A DNA stretch of 64,000 nucleotides from Monosporascus cannonballus (taxonomy: Eukaryota; Ascomycota; Sordariomycetes; Xylariales), in assembly GCA_004154925.1 (NCBI GenBank), contig QJNS01000119.1, forward strand, positions 124,001 to 188,000. Direction: 5' to 3'. Under the pieces are notes generated by a model that ran no database searches, was not told the DNA's origin, and saw nothing but the letters and a program-made list of their open reading frames with translations. Every line of letters begins with the position of its first letter. Positions within the stretch are counted from its first letter, which is position 1. This document shows, piece by piece, positions 10,604 through 21,300 of the stretch. Position numbers and translations under genes: made by a program.

Positions 10604-12451
10604 ATGGCCGAGAGATCCGAGTACGGCAGATGGACCAAGGACGCGCTGATCAAGCGAATCCAATACCTGGAGACCGAGGTACGGGGGCGGGATCTCCAAA
10701 ACCCTAGACCGGTAGAAGCCACAACTACTACCAACAGCGCCGCCGCCGGTGCCGCTACCACCCCTTCGCATGGGCCGGGGGCCACTCGGGACGGAGGAAG
10801 GGCGGCCGGCAAGGGCCCGAAGTCCCCGCGCAAGAGGCCGACGGACCGCAAGATAGACCCGTCCAAGTACTCGACGCGGCTGGTGGCTCTCAAGCTCGCG
10901 TACGTGGGCAAGAACTACGGCGGCTTCGAGTTCCAGGCGAGCGCAAACCTGCCGACCATCGAGGAGGAGCTCTGGAAGGCCCTCGTCAAGTCGTGCCTCA
11001 TCTTCCCCGAGAACCCCGACGAGGTCCGCTTCGACGACTGGCAGTACTCCAAGTGCGGGCGCACCGACCGCGGCGTCAGCGCCTTCGGCCAGGTCATCGC
11101 CATCAGGCTCCGGAGTAACCGGCCGAAGGTGCCGGAGAAGGAGACGAAGGAAGAGAGGGCGGCGCAGGAGGCGCTGGTGGTTGACGATGTCAATAAGGAT
11201 GGTGGGGCTGAGGTGCAGGCCGAGATGGGCGTCCAAGAAAACATTGACCCGAGCGTGAGTGAGAAGAAAGTCGAGAAGGAATTTGACGACTTCACGGACG
11301 AGGTCCAATATTGCAGGGTGCTGAACCGCTTACTACCGAAAGACATCCGGGTCCTGGCCTGGTGTCCGACGACCCCGGAGGGCTTCTCGGCCCGCCACCA
11401 CTGCCGCGAGAGGCAGTACCGATACTTCTTCACGCAGCCGGCGTACCCGCCCATACCCTCGAGCCTGGAGAACCCCAGGGCGCACGCGGCCGCCACCAAC
11501 ACGCGTGCCGACAAGCCCAAGGACGGCTGGCTCGACATCGCCGCCATGCGCGCGGCGGCCAAGAAGTTCGAGGGTCTGCACGACTTCCGCAACTTTTGCA
11601 AGGTCGACCCGAGCAAGCAGATCACCAACTTTGACCGCCGCATCTTCGAGAGTGACGTTGTCGAGGTCGAGGACGTCGCGACGGCGCTGCCGTTCCTCGA
11701 TGGCGATGAGTTCAGACCCCCCAACTCCACAGCGGCCGTGAGGGAGGACTCCCCGCGCGGCAAGTTCCCCAAGGTCTACTACTTCCACGTGCGCGGGTCC
11801 GCGTTCCTCTGGCACCAGATCCGGTGCATGGTCGCCGTGCTCTTCATGGTGGCGCAGGGGCTCGAGGAGCCGGCCGTCGTCGACCGGCTGCTGGACGCGG
11901 CGGCGCAGCCCCGCCGGCCGAACTATGTGCTCGCGAACGAGACGCCGCTCGTGCTCTGGGACTGCATCTTCCCACAGCTCGAGGGCGAGAAAGACGACGT
12001 GTCGGAGCGGAAACCGCCGCGGGACCCGGCCGAGCGCCACGTCGACGCCATGCGCTGGGTGTACCTGGGCGAGGAGAACCCGCTCAACAAGCACAGCCCG
12101 CACGGCCTCGTCGAGGACCTTTGGGAATACTGGCGCGAGCGCAAGCTCGACGAGCTGCTGGCGGGCCAGCTGCTGGGCCTCGTGGCGGCGCAGTCGGACG
12201 CCGGCCGCCGGCTCGACCGCCGCGCCCCCCTGCATGTCGCCGCCAGCCAGCGCGTCTTCGAGGGAGGCAACAGGGCCCACATGGTCGGGCGTTACCAGCC
12301 CATGGCGAGCAAGGCCACGCTGCCCGCGCCTGACGAGGTCTACGACCGCGAGGCGCGCCGGAAAGGGTACAAGGACGCGCTGGAGTGGAGGGAGGCCATT
12401 GCGCGCAAGAGGGCCGAGGCGCTGGCCGATGTCGTGGATGCCGACGAGTAG
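10604..12451 (+). CDS. DEG1: tRNA pseudouridine(38/39) synthase Pus3/Deg1 (615 aa)
   Basis: Start at 10604 (MAERSEYGRW) fits the family better than the upstream end of the open frame. A short coiled segment (TKDALIKRIQYLETEV) precedes a low-complexity linker. The TruA-type catalytic core begins near residue 91 (LKLAYVGKNYGGFEFQ) and includes CGRTDRGVSAFGQV with the catalytic Asp155. Later family blocks are RVLNRLLPKDIRVLAW, FSARHHCRERQYRYFF, GLHDFRNFCKVD and FHVRGSAFLWHQIRCMVAVL. The enzyme isomerises U38/U39 in the anticodon stem of tRNAs in nucleus and cytoplasm. The protein is longer than yeast Deg1 (442 aa) because of the N-terminal extension and an acidic insert near residues 185-235. 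The coding region is visibly GC-richer than its surroundings. Confidence 0.92.
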   Translation: MAERSEYGRWTKDALIKRIQYLETEVRGRDLQNPRPVEATTTTNSAAAGAATTPSHGPGATRDGGRAAGKGPKSPRKRPTDRKIDPSKYSTRLVALKLAYVGKNYGGFEFQASANLPTIEEELWKALVKSCLIFPENPDEVRFDDWQYSKCGRTDRGVSAFGQVIAIRLRSNRPKVPEKETKEERAAQEALVVDDVNKDGGAEVQAEMGVQENIDPSVSEKKVEKEFDDFTDEVQYCRVLNRLLPKDIRVLAWCPTTPEGFSARHHCRERQYRYFFTQPAYPPIPSSLENPRAHAAATNTRADKPKDGWLDIAAMRAAAKKFEGLHDFRNFCKVDPSKQITNFDRRIFESDVVEVEDVATALPFLDGDEFRPPNSTAAVREDSPRGKFPKVYYFHVRGSAFLWHQIRCMVAVLFMVAQGLEEPAVVDRLLDAAAQPRRPNYVLANETPLVLWDCIFPQLEGEKDDVSERKPPRDPAERHVDAMRWVYLGEENPLNKHSPHGLVEDLWEYWRERKLDELLAGQLLGLVAAQSDAGRRLDRRAPLHVAASQRVFEGGNRAHMVGRYQPMASKATLPAPDEVYDREARRKGYKDALEWREAIARKRAEALADVVDADE

Positions 12452-12756
12452 ATAAGGGTGCTCTGGCGCCGTACTGTTGCTGAATCACCGTTCCCTGCAT
12501 ATGACCGGAGTTCTGTATATGGATGGATGGGTGGATGGATGCCTGTGTATACGCATGAACATTCTATAGACGCTTGGGTATCATCTGCATAAAATCAAAT
12601 GGCACAATTAAGCCGCTTCCGTTCTCCATGCCATCCTGAGTTTGCCAAAGCAGTTAGTGATAACCACCAAGCCACAACATGCACCTTCCACTTTCCATCT
12701 TCCCCTGCTTCTCCCGCGCGCAAATAAAAATATCTAGGCAATAAAACTGCGTTTTC

Positions 12757-13479
12757 TCAACGCCCCCTCCCCTCCCCATTCATCCCCGCCTTCCCGTCGT
12801 ACTCGAACAAGCACCCCCTGACGCCCCTCCAGACCTTCTCGAGGATCCGCGGGCGCGGCAGCAGCCGCGGGAACACGACGACGACGTCGTCCTCGCCCTC
12901 GACGACCACTACCAGGTAGTGCCGGACCTCGAAGCCGCGGAACGCCTCGTTGATCAGCACGTCCCGGATCTTGCCCGTGGGGATGAAGCGCGTCGTGGCG
13001 CGCGCCAGCACCGTAGCCCCCCCCGGCGTCGTCGTCTGGATCCCGAGCCCCCGCAGCACGAGCAGCCGCTCCTCCGTGTGGATCCGCAGCAGCACCAGGT
13101 ACAGCGCCGCGAGGCCGCCCGGCGCGAGTACCCGCGCCGGCACCGCGGCCGCGACGCGCGCGCTGAGGCGGCCCAGGGCCGTGGTCTGGACGGCATGCAG
13201 GAGGTTGTGGAGGGCTGCGAGAGAGAGGAGCGGCGTAGATGTCGTGGTGATTGTGGTGCTATTGCCGTTGGTGGACGGAGAGGACCGGGAGTACGGGCTT
13301 AGGGTCCAGGTCGAGTAGAGCAGGAGCAGAATCTCGAGCCCGGCGACCAGGCGGATCAGGTAGACGAAGCATAGCAAGATGCGCAGCGAGGGGGTCAGGG
13401 GCGGGCGCGTCGAGACGATGAATTCGGCGGTCGTGGGGGAGGGGCGCCGTATGCGCAGGTACGGTTTCGTGGTGAGCAT
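12757..13479 (-). CDS. GPI15: GPI-GlcNAc transferase subunit Gpi15/PIG-H (240 aa)
   Basis: Single ATG-initiated frame. Residues about 30-60 form one hydrophobic segment (LRILLCFVYLIRLVAGLEILLLLY). After a Ser/Thr-rich loop and a second hydrophobic region (about 85-140), the conserved PIG-H domain follows: EERLLVLRGLGIQTTT, TTRFIPTGKIRDVLINEAF, HYLVVVVEGEDDVVVVFP and LLPRPRILEKVWRGVRGCLF. These blocks match the PIG-H signature in order and spacing. The protein is an ER-membrane component of the complex that transfers GlcNAc to phosphatidylinositol, the first step of GPI-anchor synthesis on the cytosolic ER face. It is convergent with Pus3, with 305 bp between stops. Confidence 0.88.
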   Translation of the reverse strand: MLTTKPYLRIRRPSPTTAEFIVSTRPPLTPSLRILLCFVYLIRLVAGLEILLLLYSTWTLSPYSRSSPSTNGNSTTITTTSTPLLSLAALHNLLHAVQTTALGRLSARVAAAVPARVLAPGGLAALYLVLLRIHTEERLLVLRGLGIQTTTPGGATVLARATTRFIPTGKIRDVLINEAFRGFEVRHYLVVVVEGEDDVVVVFPRLLPRPRILEKVWRGVRGCLFEYDGKAGMNGEGRGR

Positions 13480-14911
13480 CGTGCCTTTGCGTCTTGTTAC
13501 GAGGTAGAGAGCTTCGAAGCGCCAATTCGATCCTCAGGGAACCCGGGAAGCTGTCATACTTGTTAGAACCACGGGGATCTCGGTTGGAATAAAGGCATCA
13601 TGCAACAATGTCCTGTTGCTCCATTCCTTGAGCCCATGAGCATGAGTTGCTGTTCCAGTCGGCTGATACTGAGCTGATAAGAAGAACGCGATCAGATTAG
13701 ATCATGTAGCAGCCTGGAGGTGGCACTGCGTACCGTACCTAGGTAGGTACCCAGGTACCGGGGACAAGGCGCCAGGTACCTCGGAAACATCTTGCAGGAT
13801 TATCCGCAGTTCACCCGCAGTGGCCTACCCCTCATAAGATATGATATGGAGAAAATTTTCGACTGTAATGGTCATGCGGGTAGAAGGCGCTCACAATTCT
13901 TGAGAGATTAGAAAACTTGACCCAATTCCGTAAGATCCCCCAAGCCCCGCCCACCGAGGACGCCGCGGTGATCCCATATCCACTTGGGTAGCCAGTGTTG
14001 ATTATGTTGTCTTAAGCAATGGAGGACACACTTCAGGGCGGTTTCACGCTGCAGAGGACCTCCCCCGTCGCGTAGCTTAGTGGAACACGGCTGGTTTGGG
14101 GATTTGGGCTAGTCTCTCGAGATGGAGATTGTCAACTCCAATTGTTTTTTCTTTTTCTTTGCTTTTATGCGTACATTCATACACACCCAAGCGTAGCCAT
14201 CCGTTCTTTCGTTTTGTTTCACCCCTCCCGCTGCTTAAACCCGTCAGCCTTTCTCTTCGTAGTTTTGCCGAGTTTATTCTAAATCCTTTTGGCATGACTT
14301 TCAAAGGTTGTCTAATTGACCTCGGTCGGTTTCGAACCCCGCCTTGCGCGGTCACTCTTCTCAATAGGGCAACAAGCTCGGTTGTAAGTAATGACTGGAT
14401 ACATTCTAACCCCTCTATCACAGGCATCATGCTATAGGTACAAAGCTTATATTGGTTCCAAAACATCTTGACTCCATCCATGGAAGGCTAAGAAGCTCTC
14501 CGACCCTAATTCTAATGCTGTTCTCTCCATACCAGCGTTATATCCCCCTTGACAACCGTTTTGTCCCGTCTTAGGGGCAGTTCTCAAACTTTCAGCAAAG
14601 GCGGCTGATTCTGAATATACTTAGGTTTTTCCGAAAGAGTATTATGGGGCTTGTACCCCAGGTATCTTGAAATTTACTTATGGGTTAATATCCATTTAAT
14701 CGGCAATGCACCCAATTAAAATTGGTTATTTTTTTAAGTTTGCTAAACGTACGGACATAAGCATTCAGCTACGAAATCGGTATTGAAAGAATTGTGGGTC
14801 AAAATCCGAACTATTTTGATTTGTCGAAATTTCCGACCTTTGTCCGATTCAATCAAAAAAGGTCATTCAGTAAGCCATGCTGAAAGTTTAAGAACTGCAC
14901 CTTAGTATGTC
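13480..14911. other. Intergenic region with TACCTAGGTA-type repeats and a Pol III B-box-like motif
   Basis: No gene is supported. Around 13730-13785 there are clustered ACCTAGGTA / GGTACC motifs. At 14328-14338, minus strand, lies a perfect GGTTCGAAACC, matching the Pol III B-box consensus GGTTCGANNCC; about 40 nt upstream on that strand is a weak A-box-like TTGCCCTATTG. No tRNA cloverleaf can be folded, because the T stem does not pair. The 14.6-14.9 kb part is A/T-rich. Confidence 0.4.
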
Positions 14912-15301
14912 TTAACCCTCCCAGTCCAATTTGGGTGAATTTATGATGACGAACTCGACGACGATCTTGTCCACGTGGCCACGTCTTTCGATAAGCTCAA
15001 GTTGGCACTCGACTTCCGCCTGTGGCAAATTCGTAAGGTTAACCCAATTGGCATCGTGCTCGCCGTTCCATTTCACGTAGGCGGAGCGGATCGTGAAGGT
15101 CAACACGCCGCCAAGGCCGTGGAGACGACCGTAGCTACTCGTTAAAGTCTTGATTTGCTCTTTGACAGTGGAGGTGCAGTGGCTGGACAGGGGCACGATC
15201 TTCACGGCCTTGCGGGGGCTGATAAGGTCGGCATGTTTAGCTTGTAAAACGGGGTATTGTGCCTTGAGCTTTTCGACAAACTGCACGAGGAAGATGCCCA
15301 T
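14912..15301 (-). CDS. Hypothetical protein (129 aa)
   Basis: The frame is open from 15346, but the first ATG is at 15301 (MGIFLVQFVEKLKAQYPVL). The product is a compact mixed alpha/beta-looking protein without signal peptide or membrane segment, with an aromatic-rich C-terminal half (TFTIRSAYVKWNGEHDAN) and an alternating hydrophobic tail (HVDKIVVEFVIINS). No family is recognised. Codon use is unbiased and the antisense frame is short, which favours a real gene. Additional upstream exons cannot be excluded. Confidence 0.45.
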   Translation of the reverse strand: MGIFLVQFVEKLKAQYPVLQAKHADLISPRKAVKIVPLSSHCTSTVKEQIKTLTSSYGRLHGLGGVLTFTIRSAYVKWNGEHDANWVNLTNLPQAEVECQLELIERRGHVDKIVVEFVIINSPKLDWEG

Positions 15302-18300
15302 GGTTGCGGCGACAGCGTTGGGTGATGGCGATGATACAATCGACAAGATCGAGGAAGCCGACGGGGGTATGAAGCCCTGGTCAAATGTTTAGCGAACGAG
15401 AAAACTAGTTCATCGAAATCTTGGTTCAAGTGCCTAACTGAAGACAGAGAATCTGCACCACCCATATTGTTGACAGGATGTGTTTGGTCAAAAGGCTTTG
15501 TTATGGTAGGCGGGTAGCACCTGCAGCCCATATATACCGGAAACCACTACACCAGTCCATCCTTTCTTTCCCTAGATTTCAGCAAGGCCAATACATTGAA
15601 GGTAACCACGATGCAGAAAAGGTCTGTATTCTCCCAAACACTGCAGTCCTGGGCCCTTAAGCCGCTCATCGCGCGTTCTGTGCTGTACTGGCTTTGGTGG
15701 AAAGATGACATGGCTGCAATGAAAACTCGTTCTAACTTCACTGCCCAACAACCATCGTGTATTCTGATATTACCACGACAGATAGCCCTGTATTTCTCTA
15801 TCTTTGTGGTTGCCATCGTCATATTTCCACACCAGTCCATAGACAAACCTCTGTGGTATGAATCCAGCTGTCAGACCTAGTAAAGCCAGTCAGCCCTAGC
15901 GGAAATTACTTCCTGTACCCCTGGTACCTTTTTCTCCCAGCTCCAGCTGTATTTATGTGTATAAAAGGAGGGTTCGCTACCTTCACTTTCTAGCTAGCAC
16001 CTTCTAGAGGTCAGGCAACTTTTAATACACTTCTTCTTCAGTTATATGCTTCTGTGTGTGATGTCAGGGTCTCACACCAGCTGAACCCAAATCTTGCTGG
16101 GAGAAAAAAAAATTTTTTTAAAAAAAAAGAGAGACAGAGAGAGGAAGGGGGGGAGGGCGCTCCAGGCATGCTACCAGAGATGCCATGCACCATATATTCT
16201 GAAAAAAAAAGATAACTCGCGTCGTGTGTAAGTATGTCCAGTAGCTCCTATTGTGGGAGCACCAGGTAACGGCTGGAGGTGAAGCCCTAGGGGCTCTTAT
16301 ATATAGGGAGATTCATCTGAACACCCCTCGCCCCCCAAATAGATCTCGTAGTCTGACATCTTCTATTTATAGTCTCCAGAAGAAGGCTATGTAGGTCTGT
16401 CTTGCTATAAGAATAGCCTACTCGATGTAGCCCTTGGTGGCATTGTACGCAGTTCTCGGTTCCGAGAAAATGAGCTGGTCAAATGTCCCCTGTCCACCCC
16501 TTTCCGCGCGGCGAGACATAATCATGCCAAAGTATAACGCTTAGGAGAGATGCTCGAGGACGGGCCATGTACTGTTAATGAAGCATTTCTGGGATAGAAG
16601 GGCTAGTTTACTTGACCAAGACGCGCAAGGTTCGAGCCGGTTAGATGCCCAGGGCTAGGTAGAGGAGTATGTTGATCACTATGAACCATTAGCTTCTCTA
16701 TATATACCTATCGAAACTGAATAATGCTGAGCAATGTGCGGCACACACTTTGGAGGGACAGCATTTCAGTTCTCCTAATATCCTGGTAGTTGTTTTCAGC
16801 CTCACGTAGTTCCATGGTCGTCCAGAAAACCTTGCTAAGGGAATCATCGCCATATCGAGCCGTTTCTAACTCTCATCGCTTTTCTGCATTGAAGAAGATA
16901 CTTATTTTATTTGGCTAACACGTACCCTTTATCTCTGCTTCTAACATCATCTCTTTAATCAAGGGATCTCGAGATAACTGGCCTTAGAGTGGAAAGGGTG
17001 AACAGGGCCCGAGGTCTCTATAACAGTTGGGTCTAGCGAACCTTTGCCGGGACGAGTTAAGAAGGATGTTTCCTCATTTCAGGAGCTTGATACTCTTTCC
17101 CCAAGACTTTAGCCCTAGTGTGGAAACGACCTATTTGGGCGAAGCACGACATATCTACCATAGACCAACGATACCAGGAAGGGATCAAGGGCTTGTCACA
17201 TGACAACCTGATAAAAGATGACGGTGCTTTCAATCTTGCAACCAATAATAAATCCATACCATAGTCTCACTCAAACGGCGCAAGTTGAATGATGCATTAA
17301 CTGGTGAGGAATACGTACTGAGAGGCAAATGCATGCGCCGAAGCCATCAACTACCAACTTAGTCGCATCCTACTCATCTTGACTACGCTAGGGGAATTTC
17401 TGATTGTAGAGAGACCATTGTGAATTTCGGGATACGAGGGATGCTCAATATTGGAGGACCCGATTTCGGCATCTCCAAGCGCTACGGGAGTGGCCGCTGT
17501 GGAAGTGCTCAGTCAGGACCAATGCGATATCTGGGGAACCAACGGTCCCGACATGCGTCGTGGACCTATCGCAAACTCCTGTCTGATGCGGAAGCGAGAA
17601 CAGATGTGATGCATGCTCGGTTATACATGCGCTGCAAACGCTCCGACTGCGACTTCAACATACCTAGTCCTGGGGCCTGTGCCGGCACAGACACTACAGG
17701 AATAAATAGCGGAACCCCTCTGACGAACGGCGTGATGCCTCTAACCGCCATGGAAGCTGCCTACGGGGCATATATAGCTATCATATAGGGAGGGCACCAA
17801 CTTTAGATACCTAGTGCGCTGTCTGATCTGGCAATCCATTCGTCGACGATGCTTAACCGTGTGGCCATGTACATGCCCCAGACCGCTTCCTCAAGTGTGA
17901 TTGAACGGAAGACACAGAGATAACATTAAGCTATTCGAGACTCACAGGATTTTGTGATAGCGGTTGTAAGCTCCTGTTGGGACCCCAGGACCCGCTGCAT
18001 ATTAGATCTAAGATAGACGAGGGGGTCTGCAGGGGCCCGATAACCTCCCCCCCCCCCCCTTTCCCCCACCCCTTTCCTCATGTCGGGCATGGAGCGTTTA
18101 TCTTCGACTTCTCCCTCTCGTGGGGGAACACACGTCTCTCTATTCGTCACCTGTATGTTGCAACTCTCCGCTTACGAGCTCATGGGGGAGGCCCCAATCG
18201 CGGTGCAGAGTAGACTGCCGCTCCCAATCCACAAGCCTAATGCGATGGCTTACAAATCTCCAGGCCACAACTTCTGATACCATGGTGACAGCGCGGTTTT

Positions 18301-21300
18301 GGCCGCCTCAAGCGATGGGATAGGGCCTCACATATGGCTGTAGGTTGCTAGAACGGCTCCGATACGTGTACGTATATTTCCCAGCGGCCTAAACTACTGA
18401 GAGTGCTGTACCAAGGGCCACGCCCCCATTCTCCTCGTCTAGCGCCACAGTATATACATACGCGGATTAACAAGACCTATATGAAAACGGACTGCGTAGC
18501 CGCGATCCACGTATGTAGGGGTTCGACCGGGGATAGCCGGCGTCTTAATGGCTGGGTGATATTCCATAGCGTATCGCGACATTGGCAGGCACTAGTGAAA
18601 TGTAGCTCGCCTTCTGTCTGTCCTGTTGGCTAGCTATACCACTCGGCCGGCGGTGGCGACGGCGGCCGCTTGCAGAAGCAAGGAGGCAAACTTGGCGCGC
18701 CCGCATTTTCCTTCCATAACCCTTCTTCCCGGCGTTCTAGTGTAGCGTCGCTGCCACGATACTTCGCTGGTGCTGCTTGCTGCTGCTTGCTGCTGCTAAT
18801 ACTTACCTCATGCGTCTAATCGAAGGTGGTAGAGTAGCAAGCTGACTTAAGCTTCCTGGTCGCTTACTCTTAGATATCTATCAAGGCGCTTAATAATTCG
18901 CATTCTGAATTTATTCGATACATGTGTGGTTAGGTAGTGCTTACGGTAAGCCTGCGGATTTACCGCTTTGCTGACTGATTGGCTGCCGCCGAAGATGCAA
19001 ACGTACTCTGAGGGATGCCTCTGTATGTCTCAGTTCTTACCAAGATGCTTAACCTACGAACTCGTTTGCTCTTGCCCATTAGAATCGGACGCAGTTCGGG
19101 GGCATCCCCGCTTAGTTAAGTGCTGAGCGATGGGTAACAGTGAGATCATATAGACACATGGATATGGATCTTGCTTACCAATCTAGGACCCAAAGCGGGG
19201 TTAGGAACTTTTGCGGTCTTGATATCTTCAACTAGCAAATTACTACAATTATCGGGTTCAAGGGTGGTGGTAGCCCAGGCTTCTCGATACCGCTCCTTCA
19301 AAAAGAGCGTGTAACGGATTTGCGCCTGCCAAGTGACCCTACAGCAACTTAGCTAAAACAGCGAGTTGGGCTGGTAATGATTAAACGCTGCACTTTGCGC
19401 ATGCGAGCAGAGCACGTTCTAACCGCACGCCATCTATCCATTTCATGGCCAAGGGCGCGTCAATGATCGGACGACTTGGATACCACTGCAGTTCTTCCCC
19501 TTTGTGTCATCTCACGTCGGAGTATGTCCGATTAGGGCACGTATCGGGAATTCGTTGTGAAGCTGGCCAGCGACGAATGACTGCAAGTTATTCTGCCGCT
19601 CAAATCTACAATGCTGCAATGAAACACCAGCGAGGCCCGTGGAATCCTTCCAGAAGGCAGGTCGGCGGCGGCGCTGACGGCACGCAGCTGAGTGTATGCA
19701 TGTGTGTAATAGGACGCCCTGAGATCTGGAAGACGGCCGGCCGCGGAATTGCTATTCTTCCACCGGACCTGATCGTCGCGTCTGACCATCATACCTAGTT
19801 CAGCTCGACCCAGGATCTTTCGTATCGTTCCGTCTCGTAAATCCAGTGTTCCCCCCCCCCCCCTGTGGGGTACGGGAACGTTGGCAGATACCACCTTACT
19901 TTAAATATAATAATAGCACCCGTCAAGGCTGCTTACGGTAGGTACCAGATGTACACATGTTGGTGTTTCGTCTTATCTGGCGGGTTTAGAGTTCTTTAAC
20001 AGCCGGCTGACTCTGGGGGTGGGGTTTCTTTGGGTGTTACCTGCCGGGTATGACTGAGAGAGTCCTTTTGAAACGGAGAAGGATGGGGAGACTCGTTACC
20101 GATCCTAAAACCCAGTTAAGGCACAGCTGAAGCCTTGCTTCCGTTACAGGAATAGGGCAGGGCAGGGCAGGGGCTGGATATCTCTTTTGGGGTAACCTGC
20201 TGAACTTGGACAAAGGAATGAACGACTGGGCACGGCAGTGTTTGCGCAGAAAACGCTCACTGCAAATGATACCTGAAAGGACGGGCCTGTTACCGAGATA
20301 GAGTGCATCGTGGGCGTGGTTGAACTGGCTCCGCACGGGGCGACGTTTGGGAAAGGGGCGGCGGCAATCCTCTGTCGGGTCCAATCCAAATGCCCGCAAT
20401 GAGCGATGTAAAGAGGTCTGAGCAGTGACAAGCCTACGATATCAAACCTCGCTCGGTGATTTTGATCTGGATACCAGGGTGCTAGAATATTCTCGTCTAG
20501 TAGCTGGAGATAACGACCCGAGAGGGGAGCTCTAGCTCAAGCCAATACCGGCTTAGCTTACCTAGCAACGAAAAGAAGTAAAAATAATGCTACAGAAGAT
20601 GTCTCACAGGTCGAAAAGGGTGCATGGAACGTAACATATATGGGATTGCTTACACATCCGGCAATCCTTACTAAGAGGCTCTCGCATGGGGACGGTGTAA
20701 ATCGCTTTGGAAGGATTAAGGAGGGGGGGCTTCTTTCTGAACTGATCTATCGGGCAGCTCGGGTTCAAAAGTAAAACCCTTGTCTCCCCAGAAACACGAT
20801 CCCGTGAAACGCTTTGATCACTTCGGTCACCACCTTCAACTTCCATGCTGCCACGCGGCGATGTTTCGTCGCCTTAAAGGGGGAGGGGGGTGTGTGTGGA
20901 TTAAATTGATCCACCTACAAGGTCGACTGTGGGGAATCGATCCCATCGCTTTGGAACTGTCAACGTCAGTCCACATGGAAAAATGAGCCCGTCTCACTAG
21001 TTGAAACGCGGAAGACATCGCAGTCGATGCCAGATATGTTATCGGTCTAGACTCGGATAATCGTAACGACCGGAATAATGGAATTTCAGCCGCGCACAGA
21101 CAACGACTCTGAAGACATTCCGTCAATGTCTACACTCGTCGTATGGATGCCTTATCACTGTATGTGCTGACCGGGATCCGAGGGCGCGCTCTCCCCTGCC
21201 TCATCTGCTCTTGTCTGCGAGCGTCTGATCTGCCACTGATTCGCGCGCTGCACATGTCATCTCGCTAGTTCGCTACTGTGGCACCCGAACCGACCAGCGT

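Noticed and set aside
11333..12280. 315-codon minus-strand frame and other frames over Pus3
   Set aside because: GC-rich shadow frames; Pus3 catalytic motifs lie on the plus strand.
17420..17788. 122-codon frame in the gene desert
   Set aside because: No recognisable domain, overlapped by an antisense frame; too weak to call.
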